Positions 33,933 through 43,518 of a stretch of DNA of 64,000 nt are shown piece by piece. Every line of letters begins with the position of its first letter. Within the stretch, counting starts at the first letter, position 1. A model generated the notes under the pieces. That model searched no databases, was not told where the DNA came from, and saw only the letters and a program-made list of their open reading frames with translations. Both the position numbers and the translations under genes were made by a program. The stretch comes from Methylocella silvestris (GTDB taxonomy: Bacteria > Pseudomonadota > Alphaproteobacteria > Rhizobiales > Beijerinckiaceae), in the NCBI RefSeq assembly GCF_002891535.1, contig NZ_PDZR01000017.1, positions 1 through 64,000 of the forward strand. The letters are read 5' to 3'.

Positions 33933-34787
33933 TCACATCCCCTTGTCGAGCAGGGGAATGCCCTCCTCCTTGAGAATTGAGGTGATCCTGGGCTGAGCTT
34001 TCGCGAGGCCTGCGTTCACCTCCTCGAGAAGAGCAACGTCGTCTTTTCGCACCCCGACAGACTGATCGAAATGTTGCGACACCTTCGTTCCGTCAGCGCC
34101 TGTTGTGTCGTCGGAAATCACCGTCATGCGAAGCGGCTCCGGCGAGGCCTTCACGTAACGCGCCACTTCTGGTGCAAACGCCGCCGCGAGACGGGCGTTG
34201 CCAAGAACGACTTCCTCGACGATCTTCGACGGCGGAATCTGCGTATACTCGTTCCGTGGCGCCTTGAAGTTCACCAATGAATACAAATAGGACATATTGT
34301 CTTCATATTTGCCGAGATCTTTCAACATCACCTCTCCCGGCGACCCGAACGAAACGGCGATGTGGCCGACTTTGTCAATTCGCGGATCTTTCCAGGACTC
34401 GATGTCAAGATTTTCATTTTCACGCGAGAGGAAGACATAGGCCGAACGATAATAGGGCGCGCTCGAAAGCACGCGCGGGTCGCCCGTATCAACGCCGATG
34501 ACGACATCGCAGAGATTTTTGTCGAGATAGTCTCTGACGAGGTAGATCGCCGGTCGTGCGGTCCACACAAAGACAGGCTTGCGATTCATCGCCTCGGCGA
34601 GCGCGATTGCAATATGGTTCTCGAACCCTGCGCCGCCCTTGATTGAGAACGGCGCCTCTTTTTCCGACGCGCAGATTCTCAGTTCCTTGCTTTTGTCGGC
34701 GCTCGCTTGCTCCGCAATCGCGCCGCCGCTGAAGGCGACAAGCGCCGCGCCGGCAAGCCAGCCGAAAAGAAGATTGTCGCGTCGCAT
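33933..34787 (-). CDS. mxaJ: MxaJ, periplasmic solute-binding-fold methanol oxidation protein
   Basis: About 284 residues from ATG 34787 (AAGGGA upstream; ATG 34811 is the alternative). The signal peptide (LLFGWLAGAALVAFSGGAIA) leads into an extracellular solute-binding family 3 fold: LRICASEKEAPFSIKGGAGF, NLCDVVIGVDTGDPRV and RSAYVFLSRENENL. MxaJ is essential for methanol dehydrogenase activity and probably helps cofactor or subunit assembly. Confidence 0.93.
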   Translation of the reverse strand: MRRDNLLFGWLAGAALVAFSGGAIAEQASADKSKELRICASEKEAPFSIKGGAGFENHIAIALAEAMNRKPVFVWTARPAIYLVRDYLDKNLCDVVIGVDTGDPRVLSSAPYYRSAYVFLSRENENLDIESWKDPRIDKVGHIAVSFGSPGEVMLKDLGKYEDNMSYLYSLVNFKAPRNEYTQIPPSKIVEEVVLGNARLAAAFAPEVARYVKASPEPLRMTVISDDTTGADGTKVSQHFDQSVGVRKDDVALLEEVNAGLAKAQPRITSILKEEGIPLLDKGM

Positions 34788-34821
34788 GGCTTGGGTATCC
34801 CTTGGGTTCATCGAGGAAAAG

Positions 34822-34866
34822 GAGCGGAACGCCAGAATGTTCGGTCCGGAGGCCAGCGTTCCGCTC
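34822..34866 (-). terminator. Intercistronic hairpin B between mxaF and mxaJ
   Basis: A perfect 11-bp inverted repeat (GAGCGGAACGC / GCGTTCCGCTC) encloses a 23-base loop in the 143-base gap after mxaF. With hairpin A it forms a tandem pair likely to protect the mxaF transcript or attenuate readthrough. Confidence 0.6.
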
Positions 34867-34869
34867 TGA

Positions 34870-34905
34870 ACGTTTCGCGGTTGGTCGGGGGAAGCCGCGA
34901 AACGT
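34870..34905 (-). terminator. Intercistronic hairpin A directly after mxaF
   Basis: A perfect 11-bp inverted repeat (ACGTTTCGCGG / CCGCGAAACGT) with a 14-base loop starts 25 bases after the mxaF stop. There is no T-run, which fits partial termination or 3'-end stabilisation rather than a hard stop. Confidence 0.65.
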
Positions 34906-34930
34906 CGTTTGAGGGCGGTTGTGCTCGGCC

Positions 34931-36808
34931 TTATTTGCTCGATGCAAACTCGCCGAGATTCACGTCGTCATAGGGGCCCTTCCCGTCGAGCGAGAAGACC
35001 ATCGTGCCGCCGCCCATCTGGGTGTAGTGCGCGAGCTTTTTGAAGGCGCCAACGGCGCCGAGGCCCGCTGTCGGATCCTGAAGGTCGAACACAAGGCCAA
35101 CACCCGGCCATCCGCCGACGCCATAGTTGATGGCTACGTATTGAATGCCCTTATGGGTGTAGGTGATCGGATATCCGATCGAGCCGGAAGGAAGCTTGAA
35201 CTTCCACAGCAGCTCTCCGGTGTCGGTGTTGCGGGCCTTGATGAAGCCGTCGAGCGTGCCGTAGAAGACGAGATCGCCAGCCGTGGACATGGTGCCGCCC
35301 CAGACCGCGAATTTCTCCATCTTCTCCCATTTGAACTTGCCGGTGATGGCGTTGTAGGCCTTGACCTGTCCGAGGCCTTCATAGTTCTGGCGGTCGCCCT
35401 TCGGACCGGGATACATGTTCAGCGTCGCGCCGACGAAGAACTGACCCGCACGATAGGGAAGCATGAAAGGCTCCCAATCCATGCAGATATGGTTGATGCC
35501 CATGTAGAAGAGCTGCTTGCTGGCGTCGTAGGAGTCATGCCCCTGATTGTGATAGCCCATCGCTGACGGACACACCTCACGGGCCAGATGGTCCATACGC
35601 GTGCCGAACTCAGGATCGCGAACCGGCGTGCCCGACTTCAGATCGACCTGCTTGAAGACGTTGACGGTGTCATCGATCTTGTTGGCGCTAACGAGGTCGC
35701 CATTGGTCCGGTCAAGCGTGTAGACGATGCCGTTACGATCCGGATGGGTCAGAAGCTTGCGCAGCTTGCCATCCTTGTCTTTCTGATCAGACAGCATCAT
35801 GACATTGACGCCGGCGAAATCCCATTCGTCGTGGGGGGTTTTCTGATAGCCGAAATGAGCCTTTCCGGTATCGACGTCACGACCGAAGATCGTCATGGTC
35901 CATTTGTTGTCGCCTGGACGCATGGTTTCGTTCCATGGCGCCGGGTTTCCGGTTCCGAAATAGGTCATGTTAGTGTCGGGGTCGAATGCGTACCATCCCC
36001 AGTTGGTGCCGCCGCCGATCTTCCAGGCGTCGCCTTCCCAGGTGGAAGTGCCAAGACCTTTCTGGCCATAATGGGGGTTTTTGATATTGAAATCGTCGGC
36101 GAGAAGAAGATCGGAATCCGGGCCCGTCGCATAGGCGCGCCATTTCTGCTCGCCTGTTTTGACGTCGTAACCCGTCACATATCCGCGCACGCCAAGCTCG
36201 GCGCCTGAGGATCCGACAAGAACGATGTCTTTCACGACATAAGGCGCGACGGTCAGCGTCGAGCCCACCTTGATGTCGGAATTTTCGACTTTCCAGAAGA
36301 CTTCGCCAGTAGCGGCGTTCAAGGCGACGATATGGCCGTCGAGCTGCGTTTTGAGGATAAGCGAGGGAGTCTTGCCGTCTCCCGGCCAATAGGCGAGGCC
36401 GCGATTGACGACGTCGCAGCACGCGACCGCGCGCGCGGCGGGGTTTTGCTTCGGCTTATCCTCCCAAAGGATCACGCCCGGCTCGTCGAGATCAAGCGCG
36501 AAGGTCGTGTTGGGAAATGGCGCCGAGATAAACATCTTGCCGTCGACGACGAGGGGCGCGCCTTCATGGCCGTTCAATACGCCGGTCGAGAAGGACCAAG
36601 CGGGTCTCAGTTGCTTGACATTGCTCGTGTTGATCTGAGTGAGCTTGCTGAAATTGTCGGATTTATAATCCTTGCCCGGCATCACCCAATTGTCGTCGCT
36701 TTGTGACAATTGGTTGAGCTTGTCGTTCGCCGATGCGATCGGCGCAAATCCGAGCTGAGATATCGCCACGAGCGTGGCGGCGGATACAGAGGTAAAAAGT
36801 GTGCGCAT
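34931..36808 (-). CDS. mxaF: MxaF, PQQ-dependent calcium-type methanol dehydrogenase large subunit
   Basis: The 625-residue precursor has a signal peptide (cleavage near residue 27) and an eight-bladed PQQ propeller. The adjacent-cysteine disulfide lies in [12 protein letters not shown], at residues 130-131 of the precursor, i.e. 103-104 mature, as in known Mxa[13 protein letters not shown] carries the calcium-ligand asparagine. [10 protein letters not shown] has the catalytic aspartate followed two residues later by alanine, where lanthanide-type XoxF has a second aspartate. It therefore oxidises methanol to formaldehyde in the periplasm as the calcium enzyme. First gene of the operon. Confidence 0.98.
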   Translation of the reverse strand: MRTLFTSVSAATLVAISQLGFAPIASANDKLNQLSQSDDNWVMPGKDYKSDNFSKLTQINTSNVKQLRPAWSFSTGVLNGHEGAPLVVDGKMFISAPFPNTTFALDLDEPGVILWEDKPKQNPAARAVACCDVVNRGLAYWPGDGKTPSLILKTQLDGHIVALNAATGEVFWKVENSDIKVGSTLTVAPYVVKDIVLVGSSGAELGVRGYVTGYDVKTGEQKWRAYATGPDSDLLLADDFNIKNPHYGQKGLGTSTWEGDAWKIGGGTNWGWYAFDPDTNMTYFGTGNPAPWNETMRPGDNKWTMTIFGRDVDTGKAHFGYQKTPHDEWDFAGVNVMMLSDQKDKDGKLRKLLTHPDRNGIVYTLDRTNGDLVSANKIDDTVNVFKQVDLKSGTPVRDPEFGTRMDHLAREVCPSAMGYHNQGHDSYDASKQLFYMGINHICMDWEPFMLPYRAGQFFVGATLNMYPGPKGDRQNYEGLGQVKAYNAITGKFKWEKMEKFAVWGGTMSTAGDLVFYGTLDGFIKARNTDTGELLWKFKLPSGSIGYPITYTHKGIQYVAINYGVGGWPGVGLVFDLQDPTAGLGAVGAFKKLAHYTQMGGGTMVFSLDGKGPYDDVNLGEFASSK

Positions 36809-37577
36809 TCTCGACGTCCCTCACGTTCCTGCCCAGTAGAGAGGCGCGGACCGCCATGCTGAAAATAGCCTGACGGATGCCGCGGTCCCGAAGTTTCTCC
36901 CGGCTGCTTTTGCAGTCAGATTCTAGCTTGATCGCAAGGAGCTGCGCGTTCTTGCGCTGCGCCAGACTCACTCGTGAGAAGCGGGCTCATTAAGCACCGC
37001 CATGGTTGTGGCGGAAGGAGCGAACGTTGCATTTCATCCGGGAAGAATTGGCAATCGGGAAGCGCGGAGGAGCCCGTCGGGGCCCTGCGGTCCTGAGCAG
37101 CTAAAAGAGAATTCGCAGGCTGGCGGCGCAAGCGCGGCAAAGTGCTCGAGTCGCCTCAAAGCCACGTGAATTTCAAAGACGCAGCGGCGGTCTTTCGGCG
37201 CGAAGCAATCGACCCCGGCTCATTTCGTCGCGCCGAGTCGCCAGTTGCGGAAGTCGCCGAGCCTCAGGCTGGTCACCGGCGCAAAGGCCGCTGCGTCATG
37301 CTGGTCGACGATCAGCAGCGTCGCAATTTGCCGTGCTTGGCTTTCGTCGAGTCAAGGTTCGGCGCCGGCGTCCTGGTCCAAACCCTCGTTCCAGATCGTT
37401 TCCGATCGCCTGCGGCGCATGTCTTTACAAAGCGGCCGGCATCCACGCCCGTACGGACCGGCGGATTCAGTGTTTTAGAAAACATAAGAATATTAAAGGC
37501 GCGGCTTAAGGACTTTAGAAATCTCGTGTTTTACCACTCTAGACCATTGATCGCGATCTGGCGTCAGGAGTTTAGTT
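36809..37577. other. Long region upstream of mxaF without a supported gene
   Basis: About 770 bases between divergent mxaF and the PRC-barrel-like gene. Several open frames on both strands have no ribosome site or family pattern. The half nearest mxaF should hold its promoter and regulator sites. The part near 37440-37570 is AT-rich and should hold the promoter of the plus-strand gene. Confidence 0.5.
36920..36953 (-). promoter_or_regulatory. Candidate mxaF promoter elements
   Basis: On the minus strand TAGAAT (36925-36920) resembles the -10 of Methylobacterium mxaF promoters. AAGAAC (36953-36948) resembles their -35 (AAGACA), but the 22-base spacing is too long. The leader to the mxaF ATG would be about 110 bases. 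Tentative. Confidence 0.3.
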
Positions 37578-37919
37578 ATGAATGCTGTGCAAGAAGCCCT
37601 TCGTGTCCGCACGGCTTGTTTCGAGTCAGGTCAGACGGGCGGCGGCATCGAGGGAAGGCCGATATTTGACGGCGCAAATCGGATCGGCAGACTCAAGCGT
37701 CTTCTGATTGATGCGGAGGCAGGCGGCCCAATCTTCGCGGAGGTCATGCTGCGGAGCTCTTCCAGCTTGGAAATGCATTCTCTGAGGATCGCCTGGAAAC
37801 GGCTTTCCTATGACGCCAGCTTGTGCGGCTTTCGCTTGGCGGATCAGGAGTCGCCTGCCGCGGCCAGCGCGGCGTCGAACCTTCCGCGGACAGCCAATTT
37901 GGCGCGCGGCCTTCATTAG
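37578..37919 (+). CDS. PRC-barrel-like small protein
   Basis: A 113-residue protein with an AGGAG ribosome site. The central part reads GRPIFDGANRIGRLKRLLID, then PIFAEVMLRSS, LRIAWKRLSYD and CGFRLADQE. That spacing resembles the PRC-barrel fold used in RNA processing, photosynthetic reaction centres and stress proteins. There is no signal peptide. It has no operon partner, and its divergence from mxaF may be incidental. The family call is by pattern only. Confidence 0.55.
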   Translation: MNAVQEALRVRTACFESGQTGGGIEGRPIFDGANRIGRLKRLLIDAEAGGPIFAEVMLRSSSSLEMHSLRIAWKRLSYDASLCGFRLADQESPAAASAASNLPRTANLARGLH

Positions 37920-37996
37920 ATTGAGCCTGCCCGCCGCGAACGTTATGAAAGGCGATCTTCGGCGAACAGACGACCTGCATCGACCCGCTGTCGCGT

Positions 37997-38020
37997 CGAT
38001 TGCATTCTCGGCTGCAATCG
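37997..38020. terminator. Hairpin between convergent genes
   Basis: A perfect 8-bp stem (CGATTGCA / TGCAATCG) with an 8-base loop lies between the PRC-barrel-like gene and the TauE/SafE gene. It has no T-run. Confidence 0.35.
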
Positions 38021-38059
38021 CCCTCCACAGGACTGAGCTAGCAATCATAACAGTCCGAC

Positions 38060-38809
38060 TCAAAACAAAATGAGCTTCGTCCCCGAGACGGCGAGCAAGG
38101 CGGCGAGGATGTGGCGCAACGCTTTGTCAGGCAAATATCGGTTGCCGAAAGTGGCGCCGATTGCTCCCCCGATCGCCGCCGCGACGAGCCACCATGGCAG
38201 CACGGGGGGAAGCGCTCTTAACGTCGCATAGGCGCCGAGAAGCGCTGCGACCGAGTTCAAAAGATTATAGGCGGCCGTCACCGCCGCGGCGTGGCGTATC
38301 TCAACCCAATTCATCAACAAGATGACGGGCGCCAGAAAGACGCCCCCGCCCGTTCCGGTCACGCCGGAAACAAAGCCGATTGCGGCGCCCGTCAGCAGCG
38401 ACAGGAAGAACGGCGGCGCAGCCGGCGGAAGCTTTCCGGCATCTTGCTGGCGCGCGGGCCTTGCGAGCTGAAAAGCGGCAATGAGCAGAAGGGCGCCGAC
38501 GATCGGATAATATGCATGCGCCGGAAGGTGGATGGCGCCGCCGAGGATCGAAAAGGGGAAGCCCAGCACGCCAAAGGGATAGAAATTGCGCCACCGGAAT
38601 AATCCGGCGCGCCAGAATTGCGCCGTTCCGATCAGCGCCACGACGATGTTGAGAGCAAGGGCGGTCGGTTTCATCACGGCGGGGTCGAGTCCCGCCAGCC
38701 CCATCACCGCGAGATAGCCCGTGGCGCCCGCCTGGCCAACAGAGGCATAAAGCGTCGCCGTGACCAGGATCAGAACGCCAAGGCCAAGATTCTCGTCAAA
38801 AGGAAGCAT
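38060..38809 (-). CDS. TauE/SafE-family membrane exporter
   Basis: The 249-residue membrane protein has about eight helices. The family's paired motifs are GQAGATGYLAVMGLAGLDP near the N-terminus and GFVSGVTGTGGGVFLAPVIL in the middle. These carriers move sulfite, sulfonates or other organic anions across the inner membrane. The substrate cannot be told from the sequence. It is convergent with the PRC-barrel-like gene and divergent from the isochorismatase. Confidence 0.85.
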   Translation of the reverse strand: MLPFDENLGLGVLILVTATLYASVGQAGATGYLAVMGLAGLDPAVMKPTALALNIVVALIGTAQFWRAGLFRWRNFYPFGVLGFPFSILGGAIHLPAHAYYPIVGALLLIAAFQLARPARQQDAGKLPPAAPPFFLSLLTGAAIGFVSGVTGTGGGVFLAPVILLMNWVEIRHAAAVTAAYNLLNSVAALLGAYATLRALPPVLPWWLVAAAIGGAIGATFGNRYLPDKALRHILAALLAVSGTKLILF

Positions 38810-39027
38810 GCTGTGTTCTAGGGAGAATAGAAAGCTGTATATATTTATATCTATGGACAGAGCGTCCCGATTCTAAATGTGAGACAATAGATTATAATAA
38901 TGCAGAAGCAACAAACTCGTTCATGCTATATCTTCAATAGAACATCTGTAGGGATTTTTATTTCTGCATGAGATATCTTTACAAGCATATACTTCCATTT
39001 TCCAATTCATCTGCGCGGAGTTTTTCC

Positions 39028-39594
39028 ATGCCTCTGATCGCTTCGTCCTCGGCGCATCTCCTCGTGATCGACGTTCAAGAGCGACTCGCCCCCGCGCTGA
39101 CGGCTGCGTCTTCATTGCTCGCTCGCGTAAAACTTCTTGTAGCGGCGGCGCGTGAGGTCGGCGTGCCCGTAACTGTCACCGAGCAATATCCGGCTGGCCT
39201 CGGGCGGACCGTCGCCGACGTCGCGGCCGCGCTTCCCCCTGACGCGCCAATCATTGAGAAAATGGCGTTTTCAGCCTTCGCGGCGATTAAGGATCGGATG
39301 GCCGTGCTCGCGGCGTCTGGACGGCCCGAGCTGATTGTTTGCGGCGCCGAAGCGCATGTCTGCGTGCTGCAAACAGTGATCGAGGCGCGCGATCATGGCG
39401 TCAGCGTGATCTTGGCGGCGGACGCCGTTTCCAGCCGCCGAAGGATCGATGAAGACATCGCCTTGCGGCGTATGGCCGAGGCCGGCGCAACGCTCGCCAC
39501 GACGGAGATGATCGTCTTCGAATGGCTGCGCGAAGCTGGAACGCCATCCTTCAAGGCCCTCGCTCCAGCGATCAAAGCGCTGGGGAACTGCTGA
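39028..39594 (+). CDS. Isochorismatase-family hydrolase
   Basis: About 188 residues from ATG 39028, which follows GGAG. The cysteine-hydrolase triad is visible: aspartate in HLLVIDVQERLAP, lysine in IIEKMAFSAF and cysteine in VCGAEAHVCVLQTVIEA. Members hydrolyse isochorismate, nicotinamide or N-carbamoyl compounds, and this subgroup is uncharacterised. An AT-rich 5' region of about 200 bases separates it from the divergent exporter gene. Confidence 0.85.
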   Translation: MPLIASSSAHLLVIDVQERLAPALTAASSLLARVKLLVAAAREVGVPVTVTEQYPAGLGRTVADVAAALPPDAPIIEKMAFSAFAAIKDRMAVLAASGRPELIVCGAEAHVCVLQTVIEARDHGVSVILAADAVSSRRRIDEDIALRRMAEAGATLATTEMIVFEWLREAGTPSFKALAPAIKALGNC

Positions 39595-39844
39595 TGGCGG
39601 CTTCTGTGTTGCGCGAGACGACGGCGCTTCGCGGGCGTGTGGCCCGCCTAGGTTACAGAACCGCAGCCACCTTCGATGTTGTGTTGCGAGGGTGGCGCTG
39701 TTCGCCTCAAGGTCCAAAGCCGCCAAGCCGCCCCAATCGCGCGGAGCGCCCGGCCGGTGTGCCGCAACACGGGCGCCAGAGTACATCGGGCGCATGATCC
39801 ATCCTCCTCGCGGGATTGTCTCGCGGATCAGGGAGGAGTTCATT

Positions 39845-40951
39845 ATGAGCGGGGCAAGCAGCAGCAACGAAGATATGGTGACCGGCCGGACCAACCGCGC
39901 CGAGGGCCGCACAATCCTTTGGGCGGACGTGCCGCCCGACCAGTCGAATTTCAACGGCCCGGCCATCATGATCGTCGAGACGGCGCAGTCGCCCGAGGAC
40001 GCCGACGACTACGACGACGGTCAGTCATTTCAAGCAGCAAACCAATACGACGGGTTGCGGGCGACTGGCTGGAGCGGCGGCAGCGCTTCAAACTTTGGCG
40101 GAACGCCGGGTGGAACGGGCGTCGTCGGCCGCGGCGGCCGCAATCAGGGAACCGGCGTGCAGGGCGTCGGCGGCGGCGTGCCGGAGCCCGGCAACGGCGG
40201 CGCGGGCGGCATCGGCGTCCATGGCCTTGGCGGCTCGCAGGCCGACTTTTTCGCCGATCCCGCCACGGCCCCGGGCGCCGGACTCGTCGGTCAGGGCGGG
40301 CGCCAATCTGCGCAAGGCAACACCGCGCAACAGCCCCATGCGGCCGGCGTCATCGGTATCGCTGGCGGCACGGGCCGCGGCTTCGACGCATTGCCAACCC
40401 AAACGCTCATGGAGACAGGCGGCGTCGGCGTTTATGGGCAGGGCGCCGAGGTGACCACCGTCATGGTCCCGCCGGTCGACGCAGACGGAAACAGCACAAG
40501 CGGGCCTAATGTGCCGAGCGGCCCGGCGGCGCCCGGCCCCGGCGTTCTTGGCCGCGGCGGCGTCGCCGATATGGGCCCGGCGGCGGCCGGCGTCGTCGGC
40601 GTCGCGGGCGGCGTCGGCGTTCCGGGGATTGGCGATTATGCCGACGCAGGCGTTTATGGCGAAGCCGGCGTCGGACGCGGCGGCGTTTTCAAGTCGGGCA
40701 AGTCGGCGCAGGTGATGCTGGCGCCGCGCAAAGCGGGCGTCCGGTTCAATCGCGGCGGCCCGACGACGCCGCATCCGGTCGCGAACGAGCGCGTCGGCCT
40801 TCGTCTTCCGAAAGACGGCAAGGCCGGCGATCTCCTCGCGCTCCTCGACGATACCGGCGAATGCGGCCTCTGGTTCTGCGTGCGCGACGGCAACGGCGCG
40901 CCGGCGCAATGGGCCGAAGTGCTGCTCGGCCCGGCGTTCGCAGGATCCTAA
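39845..40951 (+). CDS. Glycine-rich repeat protein with GVxGxGG units
   Basis: Start at 39845 after GGAGGAG, about 368 residues. The middle consists of irregular beta-turn units such as GVVGRGGRNQGTGVQGVGGG, GIGVHGLGGS, GVGVYGQGAE, GVLGRGGVADMG and GVYGEAGVGRGGVF, at roughly 25-45 residue spacing. This resembles beta-roll or tail-fibre-like shafts. The end (GDLLALLDDTGECGLWFCVR) looks like a globular cap. There is no signal peptide. I do not recognise a named family. Confidence 0.6.
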   Translation: MSGASSSNEDMVTGRTNRAEGRTILWADVPPDQSNFNGPAIMIVETAQSPEDADDYDDGQSFQAANQYDGLRATGWSGGSASNFGGTPGGTGVVGRGGRNQGTGVQGVGGGVPEPGNGGAGGIGVHGLGGSQADFFADPATAPGAGLVGQGGRQSAQGNTAQQPHAAGVIGIAGGTGRGFDALPTQTLMETGGVGVYGQGAEVTTVMVPPVDADGNSTSGPNVPSGPAAPGPGVLGRGGVADMGPAAAGVVGVAGGVGVPGIGDYADAGVYGEAGVGRGGVFKSGKSAQVMLAPRKAGVRFNRGGPTTPHPVANERVGLRLPKDGKAGDLLALLDDTGECGLWFCVRDGNGAPAQWAEVLLGPAFAGS

Positions 40952-41029
40952 GCGATCGAGCGAGCGGCTCCGGCGGCCCGATCAGCCAATCGCCGGCGAA
41001 ACGATTGCGCCGCCAAAGCTTCTTCAATC

Positions 41030-41053
41030 GGGATCAGGCGTGAGCCTGGTCCC
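41030..41053 (+). terminator. Hairpin after the glycine-rich gene
   Basis: A 10-bp stem with one G-T pair (GGGATCAGGC / GCCTGGTCCC) and a 4-base loop lies about 80 bases after the stop. The rest of the 344-base gap to the next gene shows nothing supported. Confidence 0.55.
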
Positions 41054-41295
41054 GCTCCTCTACACATAAGTGTGAGCCGAACCGTCTTAGCGCCAACGAA
41101 TTCGAATGCCCCCTCCCCCCAGCATACGCAATAATACGTAGCGCCGCACATTTTGATCCATCCCATGGTCACGGCGCTCAGCCTGCTCAATGTGTACCCG
41201 AGCCCGCCCGTCAGCACGGCCATGCTCCCCGGCAAGCTCGAACGTCAGCAGCGCCACTTGATGCGCCGTTGGGTAACCGCCGATCAGGAACAAAG

Positions 41296-43518
41296 ATGAA
41301 GAACGTTTTGTCGGCTCTATTCGTGCTGATTCTCGCGGTGATTGGTTCGGGCGCCTCCCAAGCAGCGACGGGAATAATCTGGTACGTCAATCACCAAAGC
41401 ACGGTTGCGGGAGACGGCCGCGCCTGGAAAACCGCGTTCCAGTCCTTGAACAACGCGCTGTCGGCAGCCTCCAAGAATGACGAAATTTGGGTGGCGCACG
41501 GCGCGTATTATCCCGATGCGACTGATCCGACCAAATCGTTTCTCCTGAAAGAGGACGTCGCCGTCTATGGAGGCTTCTCAGGCGCTGAATCGACCCGGCA
41601 GCAAAGGAATTTTCGAAGGAACGTAACCATCCTCAGCGGCAATATTGGCAAGGGCGACCAGACAAAGAACACAAAGACCATCATCATGGGCGCCGACCGC
41701 GCCATTCTGGATGGCTTCACAGTCTCGGATGCGTATGGGACGGATGTTCCCCGCATGCACCTCGTGCCCGCCGACATCCTCAAGAACGACATGCTCGTTG
41801 GCGGCGGGACGAGGAATTTCATGACCAGCCCCGTCGTGCGCAACACCGTCTTTAAGAACAATTATTCTGCGAAGGGCGGCGCCGTTTACAACGTACATAA
41901 GCCTGGCGCCGACCAAGCAACCTTCATCAACGTCGATTTCATCGACAACGTCGCAGAGTTGCGTGGCGGCGGAGTAAGCAACGACCTCGGGGCGATGCCC
42001 CGTTTCATAAACTGCCGGTTCATCAGCAACCGCAGCAACGATAAGGGGGGCGCTCTTTACAACGACTTTGCCGCTTCGCCTCTCGTCTTCAATGCCCTGT
42101 TCGCACACAACTCAGCTGTAAGCGCCGGAGCTATCGGCAACGATGGCGGCGCGGCGCCTCTGCTTGTCAACGTGACAATCGTCGATAACAAGGCAAGCAG
42201 CGAACTCGGGCCCGGCCTATACCAGGGGACCGGCGCAAACAGCAATCCGATCCTCGTCAGCAGCATCGTCGATAGCATCTACAATTGGCATGAAGACGTC
42301 GTGTCGGAAGTCGGCTCGGTGGCTCCGCCGGGCACGACGCTGCCGTTGGCGGAATTTATCCCGATCAGCAATCTCAAGGGACAGCTGCCGCCGATCGAGC
42401 TTAAGTCCGCACCCGCCTATGGGCGTGGTTATCAACCCGAGCTGGACGGCGCTCTCCTGCTGAAGAACGGATTGGTCGAAAAACTCGTCCAACTTTACGT
42501 GAAGAACGCCGGGGCCATCGAGTATCACGGCGAGTACACGCGGCCGAGTGTAACCTCTAAGGCCGTGTCCGCGCCCGTCATCTATGTCACGCCCGGAAAA
42601 TCCGGCCAAGATCAGGATGGGCTTTCCTGGGCGACGGCGTTCTCTGATCTACAGACCGCCATTGATCTTGCATCGGTTTCGAATGCCGCTGTTTGGATCA
42701 AGGCAGGCATCTACCGCCCCACAAAACGGGAGGGCGGAATCGCAGCTTTCATTCTCTATGACGGCTTGAAGCTGTACGGTGGGTTTGCCGGAACTGAGAC
42801 GGCTCTGGAGCAACGTCCAGCCTCCGGCGCGCCGACAGTCTTGAGCGCGAAGGCCACCAAGGACGCGTACCGATATCCCCACGTCCTTTATGGCGCCGAC
42901 AATACGCTGCTCGACGGCTTGACTCTTCGTGACGGCCGCGCTGTCGGCTTGACCTATAACGGCAAGGGCGGAGGGCTACTTGCCTATCACGCCGGCAAGA
43001 CATTTCTGCCCCGTGAAGCCGCGATTGGATTCAAGATGACCCTCCAGAATTGCCGCTTCGAACAGAATGAGGCTTTGGAAGGCGGCGCGATTTATGCCTT
43101 CGGCAAGGCCGACCTCACCATTTCAAATACCGTTTTCGGCGGCAATCGGGCATTCTATGGCGGGGCCAACGTCAATCGTGAGGGCGTTGTCGCCACCTGC
43201 CGGAAGTGTTTATTCATCGGCAACAACGCCTATCAGGATGGCGGCGCAACCTATGAGGACTATGGCTCTCGCGTGAGCTATCAGCAAGCACGGTTCATCA
43301 GCAATAGCGCTCGCCATCAGGGCGGCGCCATTTACGAGATCAGCCGCGCCTCACAATTGGAGACGACGATCATCGACGTCAACCAGTCCACCTTCTCCAA
43401 GAACAGGGCGCAAGACGGGGCCAGCATCTATAATCTCGACGGAAGCACGCTGACGATCACCAAATCGACCTATCCGCCTAAGTCGGTGTATAGCCCCAAG
43501 TCATCGGAGGGAAAATAG
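41296..43518 (+). CDS. Secreted right-handed beta-helix protein with internal duplication
   Basis: From ATG 41296 it has about 740 residues with a signal peptide (ALFVLILAVIGSGASQAA). Two halves repeat the same plan. Each starts IWYVN or IYVTP, followed by DGRAWKTAFQSLNNALSAAS or DGLSWATAFSDLQTAIDLAS. Then comes IWVAHGAYYP or VWIKAGIYRP, and VYGGFSGAES or LYGGFAGTET. Beta-helix coils follow with NCRFISNRSNDKGGALYND-type repeats (GGA-Y motifs). The fold is that of polymorphic-outer-membrane or pectate-lyase-like surface proteins. It has no autotransporter barrel. Confidence 0.8.
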   Translation: MKNVLSALFVLILAVIGSGASQAATGIIWYVNHQSTVAGDGRAWKTAFQSLNNALSAASKNDEIWVAHGAYYPDATDPTKSFLLKEDVAVYGGFSGAESTRQQRNFRRNVTILSGNIGKGDQTKNTKTIIMGADRAILDGFTVSDAYGTDVPRMHLVPADILKNDMLVGGGTRNFMTSPVVRNTVFKNNYSAKGGAVYNVHKPGADQATFINVDFIDNVAELRGGGVSNDLGAMPRFINCRFISNRSNDKGGALYNDFAASPLVFNALFAHNSAVSAGAIGNDGGAAPLLVNVTIVDNKASSELGPGLYQGTGANSNPILVSSIVDSIYNWHEDVVSEVGSVAPPGTTLPLAEFIPISNLKGQLPPIELKSAPAYGRGYQPELDGALLLKNGLVEKLVQLYVKNAGAIEYHGEYTRPSVTSKAVSAPVIYVTPGKSGQDQDGLSWATAFSDLQTAIDLASVSNAAVWIKAGIYRPTKREGGIAAFILYDGLKLYGGFAGTETALEQRPASGAPTVLSAKATKDAYRYPHVLYGADNTLLDGLTLRDGRAVGLTYNGKGGGLLAYHAGKTFLPREAAIGFKMTLQNCRFEQNEALEGGAIYAFGKADLTISNTVFGGNRAFYGGANVNREGVVATCRKCLFIGNNAYQDGGATYEDYGSRVSYQQARFISNSARHQGGAIYEISRASQLETTIIDVNQSTFSKNRAQDGASIYNLDGSTLTITKSTYPPKSVYSPKSSEGK

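Noticed and set aside
37220-37440. A minus-strand frame with one internal stop that reads plausibly (LLIVDQHDAAAFAPV, then LRLGDFRNWRLGATK) before a second stop
   Set aside because: It could be a decayed gene end, but I match it to no family. One stop-split stretch of about 65 codons is within chance for this composition.
40948-41235. A minus-strand frame with a cysteine-rich centre (KMCGATYYCVCWGEG) between the glycine-rich and beta-helix genes
   Set aside because: No ribosome site. The frame runs through the hairpin that likely terminates the upstream gene, and no family is recognised.
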